A stretch of DNA of 64,000 nucleotides from Cyrtodaria siliqua (taxonomy: Eukaryota; Mollusca; Bivalvia; Adapedonta; Hiatellidae). The translations under genes were made by a program, and so were the position numbers. Below the pieces are notes generated by a model. The model made no database searches. It was not told where the DNA came from and saw nothing but the letters and a program-made list of their open reading frames with translations. Location of the stretch: NCBI GenBank assembly GCA_037043455.1, contig JAWPHD010000085.1:464001-528000 (forward strand), in the 5' to 3' direction. Shown here piece by piece: positions 22,431 through 34,744 of the stretch; within the stretch, counting starts at the first letter, position 1, and each line of letters opens with the position of its first letter.

Positions 22431-23525
22431 ATTTACAAATGTGCAAATACAAAGTAAATTTCATCGACCATGTTACAATAATACTTCTATTATATCAATT
22501 AAGACAATTATTGCATGTTATGTAATTATAGTGTAATCACACATATTGACAACGCACCATTAATACGCATACCTTAACATGATTAAGGAGAATGCAGTGT
22601 AATGTAATACGTCGATCATCCAAACAATTGGAAAATACGTTCGCAAGCAGTCAGACTGACAATAAATTCTGCATATTTGCATAAAAAAATAATAATGTAC
22701 TGCGATATTGCAATTACGTAAATTAACATTGGAATGTTGTAATCGAATGCATCGACAATACCAATTCTTATTTACACACTGCACGCAAGGCGCATAAAAA
22801 CACAATGCCAACAGCATCATGACATGATGTATTGCAATACAATCAAATATTAACAAGAGCTGGGACGATAACAATATGAACATAAATGCTCACAACGGCA
22901 TTCGGCAATCAAAACAACTGAGACTAATGAAATGCAATATCAGTCTACCATTAATCAAACTGATATTAAGGAATTTAATGTAGTGCTGCAGTGCAATCAA
23001 AATCAAAAACGAAATTCAACTTAAAGTGCTATCACACACTCTGCTCATGATAATACAAACTACAGTGTAATAGTTCATGCAGACAGGCAATAAAGAGAAG
23101 AAGAACACTTAAATTAATAATCTAACCATTTTGTTTTTAATATTATTTTCAACGAATAGATGTTATTGCTATACAGTAAAGAGCACAATGTTCTACACTG
23201 CAGGAATGAGATATTTACAATCTTGATTTACAAAAACAGAAACAGAAACAAAGAAAAACAAAACAAAAAGAATAAATGTTATGAATGAACATGCTTTTCC
23301 TCTATATAATAATATACAATTTAGATTGTGTGGCATGAAAGACAGAAACAAAGCACTGAACATGGTTATGGTGTAATGCAGGTCAGACACCATTGCACTG
23401 TTGTTTTGGGGCTTATGACTGGTTGACATAATAGAGCAGTAGTCAAATGTAAAGTGGTTTTTTATTCAATTGTTTTGAAACAACTGTACTGAGGGTATGT
23501 TCGTAATCAATAACCAGTTTTGACT
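22431..23525. other. Unassigned DNA inside unit 1
   Basis: Colinear with 30,790-31,890 of unit 2. Minus-strand frames at 22,560-22,883 (107 codons) and 23,193-23,429 have relatives in unit 2 (30,904-31,200 and 31,550-31,813), but with altered starts, ends and reading. They look like duplicated noncoding DNA, not a conserved protein. Confidence 0.5.
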
Positions 23526-23526
23526 A

Positions 23527-24238
23527 TACTCCTCAAAATAAGATAACATCGTTAAGGACCGCGATAGTATTTCCTCATATGCTTACCAGTTAAATTGTCC
23601 ACATATATTTTCAAAACGGTTGTACAGAATTTGTAAGCAATGCTGCATTACACTGGACATTGTCAGGTCTTCTGCATTAGATTAAAGAAAAATGTTGATA
23701 TACATTGTTTTGTTAATTAAAAAGAGTCCGAGATTTTTGATGAATAAAAGAGATCACCCAAAAAAAACACTTTCTAAAAGCTGTAAAATGTTTTGTCAAT
23801 TTATTCATTATGTTTAGTCACTACCAATGGAACTATGGGCGCGACATTTTATTTTCTCTCGAAATTGACTAAACTTTGACAGTTTAAATGCATTCACGGA
23901 ACAGTTTTGAAAAACGCTGATGCTCTATCCCATCCAAAATGAAGTAAACGTTTAAGACCTTGTTGCATATTTGGCATTTCATGCTTAATTGAGTTATTCT
24001 AAAGCAACTGGTTACAAATGATTGTTAAGGAATCAATAGTCATAAAAATAATACGAAATTTCAAAATATAAATGTTCCTTCTTTTTGTTTGTGCGTGTAA
24101 AACGTTCCTAAAGAATACAGAAACACGAAACCGTTTCCATTTTTGGAATGCATTTGATATTTAGCCATGTGCGATGATGCAAACTTTAATCAAATTGAAA
24201 TAAAGAAAGGTGGTCCTTAACTTATTTTGAGGAGTATA
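23527..24238. mobile_element. 0.71-kb MITE, unit 1 copy
   Basis: The left end TACTCCTCAAAATAAG is matched at the right by CTTATTTTGAGGAGTA, with GTTAAGGACC inside both ends. The flanking bases are TA, consistent with a TA target site as in Tc1/mariner-type MITEs. No transposase. The unit-2 copy is 31,893-32,600. Confidence 0.8.
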
Positions 24239-24589
24239 TCATTGGGTAACCTGGTATATCCCTTTAGATCAATCTGAAAACGTCGTTATAATATACAAAA
24301 TTTAACTGACTTCAAGTCAAAGCCTAAATAGCATAATACGCTATATGCAAACACATCAAGATCGAATTGGTGTTAACAAAACATTTAAGCCATTTTTCTG
24401 CATAATATATCATACACCATAAATTATCTAGAAAGAGCTTAATATTTATCTAATTTGAAATATAAATGTCATAGCTGGGATAGACGATAAGCAAAACAAA
24501 CTTCCAACTATGTATTCAGTGTGCACAACCCATGTGACCAAATGATAGGGTTCAACAAGAAATAAACAAGAAATATGGCCTCGATTCAG

Positions 24590-25060
24590 AAAACATTTTG
24601 TCTAGTTTTGTCGCCAATAGTTAAATGATATTTATGAAACTTAGTTCATATAATGCAGAAAGCAAAATGCTATTCCCGCTTGAAACCCGTTTTTGAAAAA
24701 CTCTTGAAACAAAAACGTTATTGAGGGAATAATAATGTGTTTTGGTTGAAAGCCGTGACAGGGTACACACTATTCATTAAACTCATGCATTTTAAACCAT
24801 ATACACAATCTAGCTCTTGTCTTTACACTCATTCCTATAATTTGTATTCAAGGGATTGTATTTCGTATGATTTTACTGGGCATAATGTAAATTTGAGCGG
24901 TTCACTTGGCAAAAACAAAAAATGATTCAGAACACACCATTTCAGTTAAATGATAGGGTACAGATAAAAAAACGTACACTTCAGTTAAATCGCGAATACA
25001 CCCGGTTGAATAGCATTCCGTTTACCATTGAAACACATTCTGAAACGGGCATTGATAGCA
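24590..25060 (+). repeat. Dispersed 0.47-kb repeat (unit 1 copy)
   Basis: Present at 24,590-25,060 and 33,050-33,530 through the tandem duplication, and independently in inverted orientation at 35,945-36,425. Landmarks: GCCAATAGTTAA, CCGTGACAGGGTACAC, GTCTTTACACTCATTCCTAT and GAAACGGGCATTGATAGC. Class unknown. Confidence 0.8.
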
Positions 25061-25639
25061 TGTTTTTCTACTGCAAATAGGTATGCATTGTGTCAAAGGA
25101 ATGCCTTATCTTGTTCAAATCTATCATCTTCAATACGCATTGCATATGCGATTGGTAAGGATATCCCTTTCCCACTATCACGACTGTGCTGCCCAACACA
25201 ACTCCTGCAGTATACTATATCATATCAGCATTGTTTGTATGGTTTTCATGTGCATATACTGTAGCTTTGGTCCTACGTTTGTAACAAGTACATGTATTTT
25301 TGGATCAGAATTTGATCCAAAAAGTTGCAGGTATCAAGTGACTTCTACCGTATTCTTTATTCTTCAGTCCGGCACTTTTGTAACAAGACATGAAACAAAT
25401 TAATCTTCCAACGAACAATCCGTAACCCAGTTCCAGAACTTCATAGTATCCTGAGAAAAATGCATATCAGATGCTTTTTTATTATTGAATCATTTCTCAA
25501 CTTTTACCCAAAGCAAAAAAGCTATATTTGATGAAACGTGTTCTGCTGAATTTGCCTGAGGAAACCTAATATAGTTATATCAAAGCCTTCGTCCGATAAT
25601 GTTTTCAAAACTGCTGGTAGTAATTTAATGATTTCTTGA
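25061..25639. other. Unassigned DNA inside unit 1
   Basis: Colinear with 33,531-34,107. The plus-strand frames (25,028-25,264 and 25,083-25,403) are only partly kept in unit 2 and carry no recognisable motif. GGATCAGAATTTGATCC at about 25,302 is a small palindrome. Confidence 0.5.
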
Positions 25640-25913
25640 AGAAATATAAAAAGATCGGACAGGGAAAGTAGCATTGAAGGAAGACAGTCAACCACAAAAC
25701 ACAGAAACAAACACGCAAACAGACAAACAAGAAGGCAAAAGTAATTATAAATGCAAACGACATCACAAATACAAAAGGGTTGACAATAGGGCTACCGCCT
25801 TGGAACGGTCAGTGGCAAAGTAGGCCACTGGGGGTTTAAACCGGTTATAAGGTGCACCAAACCTAACACTTACCCTACTGTCATCCCATTAAAACAGGAC
25901 AGTGTAAATAAAG
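25640..25913 (-). mobile_element. RT-element 3' tail, truncated at the duplication junction
   Basis: Contains AGATCGGACAGGGAAAGTAG, GACAAACAAGAAGGCAAAAG, GGAACGGTCAGTGGCAAAGT and TACCCTACTGTCATCCCATT, shared with 34,108, 51,510 and 61,395. It stops at AAATAAAG, where unit 2 begins. The other copies continue AAATCCCCGCCATGATC, so the truncation marks the breakpoint. Confidence 0.8.
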
Positions 25914-26069
25914 AATTACACGATGTTTAAAAACTGAGTTCATATTTTTTATCATATTAGAGAGGTTGATCATTAAGTTATAGAATATGTATTCAATCAA
26001 ATGACCAGTTCGTTCAGTCTTATTGATGATAGATGGTATTGTGTTATATGAAACGTTCGTAACTACATA

Positions 26070-26147
26070 TTGAGGGCTCAGCGGAAAACTATTCTATCTC
26101 CTTCTTTATTCATATTTAGTTAGAATAGTTTTAGGCTGAGCCCTCAA
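26070..26147. repeat. 78-bp hairpin, unit 2 copy
   Basis: Counterpart of 18,327-18,404. The stem bases TTGAGGGCTCAGC and GCTGAGCCCTCAA are unchanged. Confidence 0.85.
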
Positions 26148-26899
26148 TATACACACATGTACATATGGCTGAAGTAAGACTCAACATCATAGCTATGTTG
26201 TTTTCTGTTCCGATCTAGACAATAATAATAGTAATGGTTTGTTGTCTTTCACTCAAAATAAAAGACCTTTCACATATAGAAATTTACTGATTTTATATCC
26301 GGTGGGAAGTGTTGAATACATGTAAACCGCTTGTCTTCTAAGTGTTTAAATGAAGGAAAATAACAATCAAAACAGTTTAAAGGATAATTCAGTAATATGT
26401 ACGTACATTGATTGCTTATGAGCGAGCACGCCATGCTCAAATTATAAAATCTTGATATCTAATATTTGTTGAATGTTCGGAAAAGAGGTTGAAAACTGAT
26501 TTCGAACTTCTAGCTTGACAGTTCTTCTTACAATCACAGATGCCAATGTATTACTTTAACGATATTTTCCTCCACACCAGATATCAAACTGTTTGAACCC
26601 GATATGCTAACATGCTTATAAATGCTCATGAAATTGCATTTTCCATTGACATGCCTTTACAGAAAAAGCTTCATAAATATATCAACCGAAATTTAGAAAG
26701 GTATTGCGTAACCATGGTAAACCATGACACTGCCTGTTCCTCTGACAAAATCATGTATTTGATTTTCACCAGTTTCATTTTTGTAATATTCAAACCTGTA
26801 TTTACTAAATGAATGCAACTGTAATTAACAAGACGTCAGCTGTCAATCATTTATCCATTTCAACAAATCAATCCAATGACATGCCTCCAATATACTTAG

Positions 26900-27420
26900 T
26901 GTTATAGCGTCTGAATCGCTTGCCGGCATTTGTGGGTTCAATCCTTGGGTGTGTGATACCAAAGACTTATAATAATCAATAATGGTAATAGTACCTATCT
27001 ATATTGGCATTCAGCATATACATGGTAGCTCTAGGACTAGTCACCTCGGTGTCAAATAATATGACTAGGTGGTTGTGGCATGACATCAATATAAGTTAAG
27101 CATTGAACTCATTGCTTTACATTGACGCCATCGTGACATGGCTGAAACAGTCTTAAAACATACTACGAGCAGAGATCCATTGGAAGCAACAAACACAACT
27201 AAAAGAATAATGTAGAAGAATCGTGTGTATTGAGTCTGTTTACGAGAGGTAATGTTAGATGTAACACCTTTCACGACCCCAGCACCAGCTTAAACGGTAT
27301 TCTATGAGACCAGTAAAAATAGCACTAATGCTTCCTATGGGGGAGACCTTTTACAGACTGCAGACGCAAGTAAACGACGTTAAACCCCATACAATACTAG
27401 GCGAACCAATAGCATGTTGC
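26900..27420 (+). mobile_element. tRNA-derived SINE, unit 2 copy
   Basis: Counterpart of 19,135-19,660, with the same B-box-like GTGGGTTCAATCC. It lacks the stretch GTGTCTCCGGCGTGATATTC of the core, having a small deletion after GTGGCATGACATC. Confidence 0.6.
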
Positions 27421-28045
27421 TATGTTCAGTTGCTTTATATTGCTTCTCCAGACCTTTTTCTTCTAGGCTGAACTACAGAACATATACTATTTGTATTCTT
27501 TGAGTGCCACTGGTTGTTTAGAAATGATATATTGAAATATAAATTAAGAAATGGCTTGACATAAGATGCTGTTTATGTCTTGCTTTTAATGGCTCCGGAT
27601 CTACAATGTCGTGGAATAGACCTCGGTCCGTATTCATAAAGCTGTTTAGCAATATCTTAAGTCAAATTTTATATTGTTTAAACACCTTTTTCCAGCAATT
27701 TAAGACGTTTCATTAATGTTGTTAATAAGGGTATGGATAAATAAAACCTACAGCTAAATAGTTATTTTAAAATAGATGGTGTGTAGTGTCACTGAAAGGT
27801 TAATAAGGATATTTAAAAATATGTTGACATCTTAAATTTTTACTTAAAGCTGTACAGTCCCTATTTTAACTGGTAATAACTCATGAATATGAATGAGTCA
27901 CGTGTGAAGTAGTTTCAAATCGACAAACACCCCAAAAGTCGGTATATAAGGAGAAATCGATACGTAAAATTTTATATTTTTATTTAGCCTCCGTACAGGT
28001 AACATCGATAAATATACGGCTCCAGAATATATGTGATAACAAAAT

Positions 28046-28130
28046 AGTTGCCCGGAACAGGATTTGAACCACAGCCTTGCACTTGTAAGATTTGAAAGAT
28101 GTACGCTGAACCTCTAGACCACTGCACTTT
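28046..28130 (-). other. tRNA-like sequence, degenerate
   Basis: On the minus strand TGGTCTAGAGGTTCAGCG resembles a D-arm/A box, and GTGGTTCAAATCC about 40 bases later resembles the T-arm/B box. The T-stem pairs poorly and the acceptor does not close, so it is a tRNA-derived relic or SINE head, not a working tRNA gene. Confidence 0.55.
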
Positions 28131-28409
28131 ATTGGTATTTTGTAGCATTTTTAACACTAAATAGGCATTACGTGCACAAAGCGCGCGCACAAACTCATCA
28201 AGCGCTAAAGAACAAGTCGAGATATGGTTGATTTGAGGCGAAGTATTAGTTTCATATTGATAAGATACAGTATTAAACCAGGCAATGTTAATTTACACGT
28301 GCGACAATATGGACTGCATATTTATTGATCCATCTTTAGTTGCGTTCAAAATATGTTAAGGTATTTTGGCTCATAATATATTGTAGTTAGTATACTGTTT
28401 TCTCAAGTA

Positions 28410-28483
28410 GCGTCGTAGTTCAGGGGATAGAGCACAGGACTTGAAATCAGAAGATCGTGTGTTCGAGCCCCGAAAGAAGCTAA
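28410..28483 (+). other. tRNA-like sequence, degenerate
   Basis: TAGTTCAGGGGATAGAGC (A box/D-arm) is followed by GGACTTGAAATCAG, an anticodon-loop-like stretch with TGA, then GTGTGTTCGAGCCCC (B box/T-arm). A TTTTT run follows at about 28,487, as at polymerase III terminators. Acceptor and T-stem pairing are incomplete, so I do not call a tRNA gene. Confidence 0.6.
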
Positions 28484-29579
28484 CTTTTTATTTTTGTAAA
28501 AATTACTGTTACCTGTGTATAGGTACGATGTGCACTGGTCGATATATATATACAGTAAATGATTTCCTTCACTATATTTGCTCGCTTAAATACCCGATTT
28601 CGACATGAGCTGGTGAACATGAAGTTACAAATAAAGACACGCCTACAAAGAAGAAATCGATTGATATAGGGACTCTGTAGCTTTAAGTGTTATATTTTAC
28701 TTTAGCTGCTTTATGAATACGGGCCCAAGTGGTGTTCCCTACAAGCGTACAGATCTAATGATAAACGAATATAATGATGTACAAGGATTATGAACGAGAA
28801 TGCGTTTTTGATACAGTCTGCGAGCTCATAAATTCTGCGCCTGTTCATAGTCATCAAACTTGATATACTATCGTATTTGATACTGTCTGCCTTCTTCTTA
28901 ACTTGTTTTTTTGTGTGTTTTAATGGATTTTCTGTTCTCGTTTTAACAAAGCAAGTATATTCTCATCTTACATCGACAAAATCATAATAAAGTGCTGTCT
29001 AATTGCTTGAGGTTGTGTGTGTGCAAAGAAACGAACGGATGAGACGACAATGTTGACAACATAGTATTAAGAAGATCTTAAATAAGTGCTTTTGTCATCA
29101 TGGTCATATAAAATCAATATGAACATAGTTAAAACATGTTTGCATTATACGAGCTTTAGCTGAAATATATGTGATATCACAGTCACGCAAACTGGCGCTG
29201 CATATAAGTGCGTTATTGTTGAACTGTATTCGCATATCGACAAGAAATGTATGCCATTTATACTGTAATCACATACATCGACAATAGATGCATGTTCTGC
29301 AATTACTCTGCTATCAAATAAGTAATATATAGAGTCTCATCTCTGCGAGTTGGTTCATTGAAACACCGAAATGTGCATAGTCCATTCAGTTTTTTAAAAA
29401 AAACGAGCTGACACCAGAAGAAAGGAAAGTTAGATAATGGTAAAGAGTCGCTCCCTTTGTTTATCATGAATTAAACGATATAATACTATGCATTCAAAAA
29501 AGCCAGTTTGACCGACCATATTACAAATTACCTATATTGCATTCCAATTAATTGACACTGGATGGATGTTGTGCATTTT

Positions 29580-30790
29580 TACTGCAGTCGCATACAAATA
29601 TATGCATGTTCTATAAAACACTGATTTTACAAACATCGGCAACAATTGCATGCTAGGTTATCATACTACTATCACATAGCTCGACATTAAATGCATGTTA
29701 AGTACTTATTCTGAAACCAAATACCTCGACCAAGAACCCGTGTCATGTAAGTATGCGCAAATCACTTATCTCGACAAAGAATGCATGTTTTGTACATATA
29801 CCATGTATACTAAAAAAAACACATACGTCAAAAAAGAATCTGTGCCATGTAGATATGCGACAATTATATACCTCGACAATAAATGCATATTCTGAAAAAC
29901 ACTGATATCACAAACATCGACAACAATTGCATGCTGGGATATTACACTTCAATTAAATACCTCGACAATAAATGCATGTTCTGTACTGATACAGAAACCA
30001 CATACGTCGACAAAGAATCCGCGTAATGTAAGTATGTGACAATTACAAACCTCCAAAATAAATGCCTGTTCTCTACCTATACTCAAACGACATACGTCGA
30101 CAAAGAAAACGTGTAATGTAAATATGCGACAATTACATACCTCGATAATAAATGCATGTTCTGTACTTTTACTGAAACCACATACGTCGATAAAGAATAT
30201 GTGTCATGTAAGTATGCGGCAATCATATATCTCGACAATAAATGCATGTGCTATGCTTATACTGAAATCACATAGGTCGAAAAATAATTCGTAAGATGTA
30301 AGTATGCGGCAGTCACATATCTCAACAATAAATGCATGTTTTGTACATATACAGAAACCAATACGTTTACAAAGAATCTGTATCTTATAATTATGCGACA
30401 ATTACATATCTCTACAAGAATTGCATGTTCTGTAAAACACTGATATCACAAACATCGACAACAATTGCATCCTGGATCATTATACTACAATCACATACCT
30501 CGACAATAAATGCATGTTAAGTACTTATTCTGAAACCTGAAACCAAATACGTCGACAAAAAATCCGTTTAATGTAAGTATGCAAAATTACATACCTGGAC
30601 AATAAATGCAAGTTCTGAACTTTACTGAAACCACATACGTCGATTAAGAATCCGTAATGTAAGTATGCGGCAATCACATACCTCGGAAATAAATGTATGT
30701 TCTGTAATTATACGGAATTCACACACGTCGACAATAAATCCGTGTCCTGTATGTATGCGGCAATCATATACCTCGGACATAAATGTGCAA
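29580..30790. repeat. 90-bp dimeric satellite (unit 2)
   Basis: Counterpart of 21,040-22,430 and roughly 180 bases shorter, about two 90-bp periods, indicating loss or gain of units after duplication. Confidence 0.9.
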
Positions 30791-31892
30791 ATACAAAGTA
30801 AATGTCATGGACCATGTTACATTAATACTTCTATTATTTCAATTAAGACAATTATTGCATGTTATGTAATTATAGTGTAATCACACATTTTGACAACACA
30901 CCATTAATACGCATACCTTAACATCATTAAGGAGAATGCAATGTAATGTAATACCTCGATCATCAAAACAATTGGAAAGTACGTTCGCAAGCAGTCAGAC
31001 TGACAATAAATTCTGCATATTTGCATAAAAAAATAATAATGTACTGCGATATTGCAATTACGTAAATTAATAATGGAATGTTGTAATCGAATGCATCGAG
31101 AATACCCATTCTTATTTACACACTGCATGCAAGGCGCATAAAAACACAATGCCAACAGCATCATGACATGATGTATTGCAGTAAAAGCAAATAATAACAA
31201 GTATTAGAATGTAATGCTGAGACGATAACAATATGAACATAAATGCTCACAACGGCATTCGGCAATCACAACAACTGAGACTAATGAAATGCAATATCAT
31301 TCTACCATTAATCAAACTGATATTAAGGAATTTAATGTAGTGCTGCAGTGCAATCAAAATCAAAAACGAAATTCAACCTAAAGTGCAATCACACACCATG
31401 CTCGTGATAATATAAACTACAGTGTAATAGTTCATGCAGACAGGCAATAAAGAGAAGAAGAACACTTAAATTAATAATCTAACCATTTAGTTTTTAATAT
31501 TATTTTCAACGAATAGATATCATTGCGATACAGTAAAGCGCACAATGTTCTACACTGCAGGAATGAGATATTTACAATCTTGATTTACAAAAACAAAAAC
31601 AGAAACAAAGAAAAACAAAACAAAACGAATAAATGTCATGAATGAACATGCTTTTCCTCTATATACTAATATACAATTTAGATTGTGCGGCATGAAAGAC
31701 AGACACAAAGCACTGAACATGGTTATGGATGATGTTAGTGTAATGCAGGTCAGACACCATTGCACTGTTGTTTCGGGGCTTATGATTGGTTGACATAATG
31801 TAGCAGTAATCAACTCTAAAGTGGTTTTTGATTCAATTGTTTTGAAACAACTGTACTGAGAGTATGTTAGTAATCAATAACCTGTTTTGACT
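30791..31892. other. Unassigned DNA inside unit 2
   Basis: Colinear with 22,431-23,525; no gene recognised. Confidence 0.5.
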
Positions 31893-32600
31893 ATACTCCT
31901 CAAAATAAGTTAACATGGTTAAGGACCGCAATAGTATTTCCTCATATGCTTACTATTGAAATTGACCACATACCATTTTCAAAACGGTTATACAGAATTT
32001 GTAAGCAATGCTGCATATATTGGACAGGTCTTCTGCATTAGATTAAAGAACAACGTTGATATACATTGTTCTGTTAATTAAAAAGAGTCCGAGATTTTTG
32101 ATAAATAAAAGAAATCACCCCGAACCAACACTTTCTAAAAGCTGTAAAATGTTTTGTCAATTTATTCATTATGTTTAGTCACTACCAATGGAACTATTGA
32201 TGCGACATTTTATTTTCTCTCAAAATTGACTAAACTTTGACAGTTTAAATGCATACACCTAACAGTTTTGAAAAACGCTGATGCTCTAAACCATCCAAAA
32301 TGAAGTAAACGTTTAAGACCTAGTTGCATATTTGGCACTTCATGCTTATTTGTAGAGTTATTCTAAAGGAAATGGTGACAAATGTTTGTTAAGTAGTCAG
32401 TAGTCATAAAAATAATACGAAATTTTAAAATCTAAATGTTCCTTCTTTTTGTTTGTGTGTGCAAAATGTTCCTAATGAATACAGAAACACGAAACCGTTT
32501 CCATTTTTGGAATGCATTTGATATTTATCCATGTGCGATGATGCGAACTTTAATCAAATTGAAATAAAGAAAGGTGGTCCTTAACTTATTTTGAGGAGTA
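31893..32600. mobile_element. 0.71-kb MITE, unit 2 copy
   Basis: Counterpart of 23,527-24,238 with the same TACTCCTCAAAATAAG termini. Confidence 0.8.
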
Positions 32601-33049
32601 TATCATAAGGTATCCTGGTATATCCCTTTAGAATCATTCTGAAATCGTCAATTGACCCACAGTTTGACCCACAATCAACGACACGTTGATTGTATTTAAA
32701 ATATTTTGTTAAGAATTACTATGTTATTTCATCCAACGTGATTCGGGAAAGTCGTTATAATATACGAAATTTAACAGACTTTAAGTCAAAGCCTAAATAT
32801 CATAAAACGCTATATGCAAACACATCAAGATCGAATTAATGTTTAACAAAACTTTGAAGCCATTTTTCTGCATAATATATCATACACTATAAATTATCTA
32901 GAAAGAGCTTAATATTTATCTAATTTGAAATATAAATGTCATAGCTGGGATAGACGATAAGCAAAACAAACGTCCAACTATGTATTCAGTGTGCACAACC
33001 CACGTGACCAAATGATAGGGTTCAACACGAAATAAACAAGAAATATGGC

Positions 33050-33530
33050 CTCGATTCAGGAAACATTTTGTTTAGTTTTGGGGCCAATAGTTAAATGATA
33101 TTTATGAAACCTAGTTCATATAATGAAGAAAGCAAAATGCTACTCCCGCCTGAAACCCGTTTTTGAAAAACTCTTGAAACAAAAACTTTATTGAGGGAAT
33201 AATAATGTTTTTTGGTTGAAAGCCGTGACAGGGTACACACTATTCATTAAACTCATGCATTTTAACCCGTATACACAATGTAGCTCTTGTCTTTACACTC
33301 ATTCCTATAATTTGTATTCAAGGGATTGAATTTCGTATGATTTTACTGGGCATATGTCAATTGGAGCGGTTTATTTGGCAAAAATATAAAAATGTTTCAG
33401 AACACACCATTTCAGTTAAATGATAGGGTACAGATAAAAAAACGTACACTTCAGTTAAATCGCGAATACACCCGGTTTTAATAGCATTCCATTTGCCGTT
33501 GATACACATTCTGAAACGGGCATTGATAGC
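33050..33530 (+). repeat. Dispersed 0.47-kb repeat (unit 2 copy)
   Basis: Counterpart of 24,590-25,060. Confidence 0.8.
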
Positions 33531-34107
33531 ATGTTTCTATACTGCAAATAGGTATGCATTGTGTTAAAGGAATGCCTTATCTTGTTCAAATCTATCATCT
33601 TCAATACGCTTCGCATATGTGATTGGTAAGAATAGCCCTTTCTCACTATCACGACTGTGTTGTCCAACACAACTCCTGCAGTATACTATATCATTTCAGC
33701 ATTGTTTGTATGGTTTTCATGTGCATATACTGTAGCTTTGGTCCTACGTTTGTGACAAGTACATGTATTTTTGGATCAGAATTTGATCCAAAAAGTTGCA
33801 GGTATCAAGTGACTTCTACCGTATTCTTTATTTTTCAGTCCTGCACTTTTGTAACAAGACATGAAACAAATTAATCTTCCAACGAACAATCCGTAACCCA
33901 GTTCCAGAACTTCTTAGTATCCTGAGAAAAATGCATATCAGATGCTTTTTTATTATTGAATCATTTATCAACTTTTACCCAAAGCAAAAAAGCTATATTT
34001 GATGAAATGTGTTCTGCTGAATTTGCCTGAAGAAACCTAATATAGTAATATCAAAGCCTTCGTCCGATAATGTTTTCAAAACTGCTGGTAGTAATTTAAT
34101 GATTTCT

Positions 34108-34500
34108 TGAAGAAATATAAAAAGATCGGACAGGGAAAGTAGCATTGAAGGAAGACAGTCAACCACAAAACACAGAAACAAACACGCAAACAGACAAACA
34201 AGAAGGCAAAAGTAATAATAAATGCAAACGACATCACAAATACAAAAGGGTTGACAATAGGGCTATCGCCTTGGAACGGTCAGTGGCAAAGTAGGCCACT
34301 GGGGGTTTTAACCGGTTCTAAGGTGCACCAAACCTCACACTTACCCTACTGTCATCCCATTAAAACAGCACTGTGTAAATAAAGAAATCCCCGCCATGAT
34401 CTAATCTCTAACCAACAAGGCAGCATCAATAGGCAATATAAGTCAAACACAAATATGCTCGTGTAAATATAATACAAAAAAACAATAGCATAGAAAGCCA
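34108..34500 (-). mobile_element. RT-element 3' tail beyond unit 2
   Basis: Complete version of the tail cut at 25,913. It continues past 34,384 with AAATCCCCGCCATGATC and CAAATATGCTCGTGTAAATA, as at 51,790 and 61,670. No RT coding sequence follows it; a minisatellite begins instead. Confidence 0.8.
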
Positions 34501-34574
34501 CAATGAAGTTGAGTGTCTTTATCATTGTCACCTTGAGTGTCTAAATCATTTCTATGTTGAGTGTATTTATCACC

Positions 34575-34690
34575 TTGCATTTTATAATTACCTCTCATAA
34601 ACCGACTCAATAAAACCGAGTCTGCTACTTTTCTCTCTTGTTTGTGTTTGTTGCTTCCAAAGGATCACCATGTCAGTATTTATTGGCATT
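34575..34690 (+). repeat. Short hairpin repeat family, 3' half
   Basis: Carries CGACTCAATAAAACCGAGTC, with AATAAA in the loop, and ends ATGTCAGTATTTATTG. It sits inside the 48-bp minisatellite. Confidence 0.75.
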
Positions 34691-34744
34691 CACACGTTTG
34701 TTTAGTGCTGTGTGACGGCCGAAAAAGTCGCCCCGTCTACACAT

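Larger units (their letters stand above)
17461..25913. repeat. 8.46-kb tandem duplication, unit 1
   Basis: The unit begins AATTACACGATG at 17,461. The same sequence restarts at 25,914 directly after AAATAAAG, inside an RT-element tail that continues uninterrupted after unit 2 (34,385 onward). The units are colinear; in a 70-base stretch compared by eye (24,481 against 32,941) they differ at two positions. Unit 1 alone carries insertions at 17,560-17,772 and 17,797-18,302. Confidence 0.9.
27848..28682. mobile_element. 835-bp TTAA-target element carrying two tRNA-like sequences (unit 2 only)
   Basis: Terminal inverted repeats are AGCTGTACAGTCCCTAT and, inward from the right, AGCTACAGAGTCCCTAT (14 of 17 match). 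TTAA flanks both ends, at 27,844-27,847 and 28,683-28,686. The matching place in unit 1 has a single TTAA (ACTTAAGTG), so filled and empty sites are both visible. A TTAA target is typical of piggyBac-type transposition, though these termini are not the usual piggyBac ends. No transposase; non-autonomous. It carries tRNA-like sequences at 28,046-28,130 (minus) and 28,410-28,483 (plus). Confidence 0.85.
27625..28725. mobile_element. MITE, unit 2 copy, interrupted by a TTAA-flanked element
   Basis: Ends GGTCCGTATTCATAAAGC and GCTTTATGAATACGGGCC match the intact copy at 19,913-20,179. The internal site is split by the 835-bp element at 27,848-28,682. Confidence 0.85.
25914..34384. repeat. 8.46-kb tandem duplication, unit 2
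   Basis: Head-to-tail copy of 17,461-25,913. Unit-2 counterparts are the hairpin 26,070-26,147, SINE 26,900-27,420, interrupted MITE 27,625-28,725, 90-bp satellite 29,580-30,790, 0.71-kb MITE 31,893-32,600, dispersed repeat 33,050-33,530 and RT tail from 34,108. Unit 2 lacks the two insertions found near the start of unit 1, has a private insertion at 27,848-28,682, and has a shorter satellite. Confidence 0.9.

Noticed and set aside
22560..22883. 107-codon minus-strand frame repeated in unit 2
   Set aside because: Presence in both units follows from the duplication. The unit-2 frame differs by shifts and altered ends, with no sign of protein-level constraint.
28410..28483. Functional tRNA-Ser(TGA) gene
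   Set aside because: A and B boxes and an anticodon-like loop are visible, but acceptor and T-stem pairing fail and the long variable arm of tRNA-Ser is absent.
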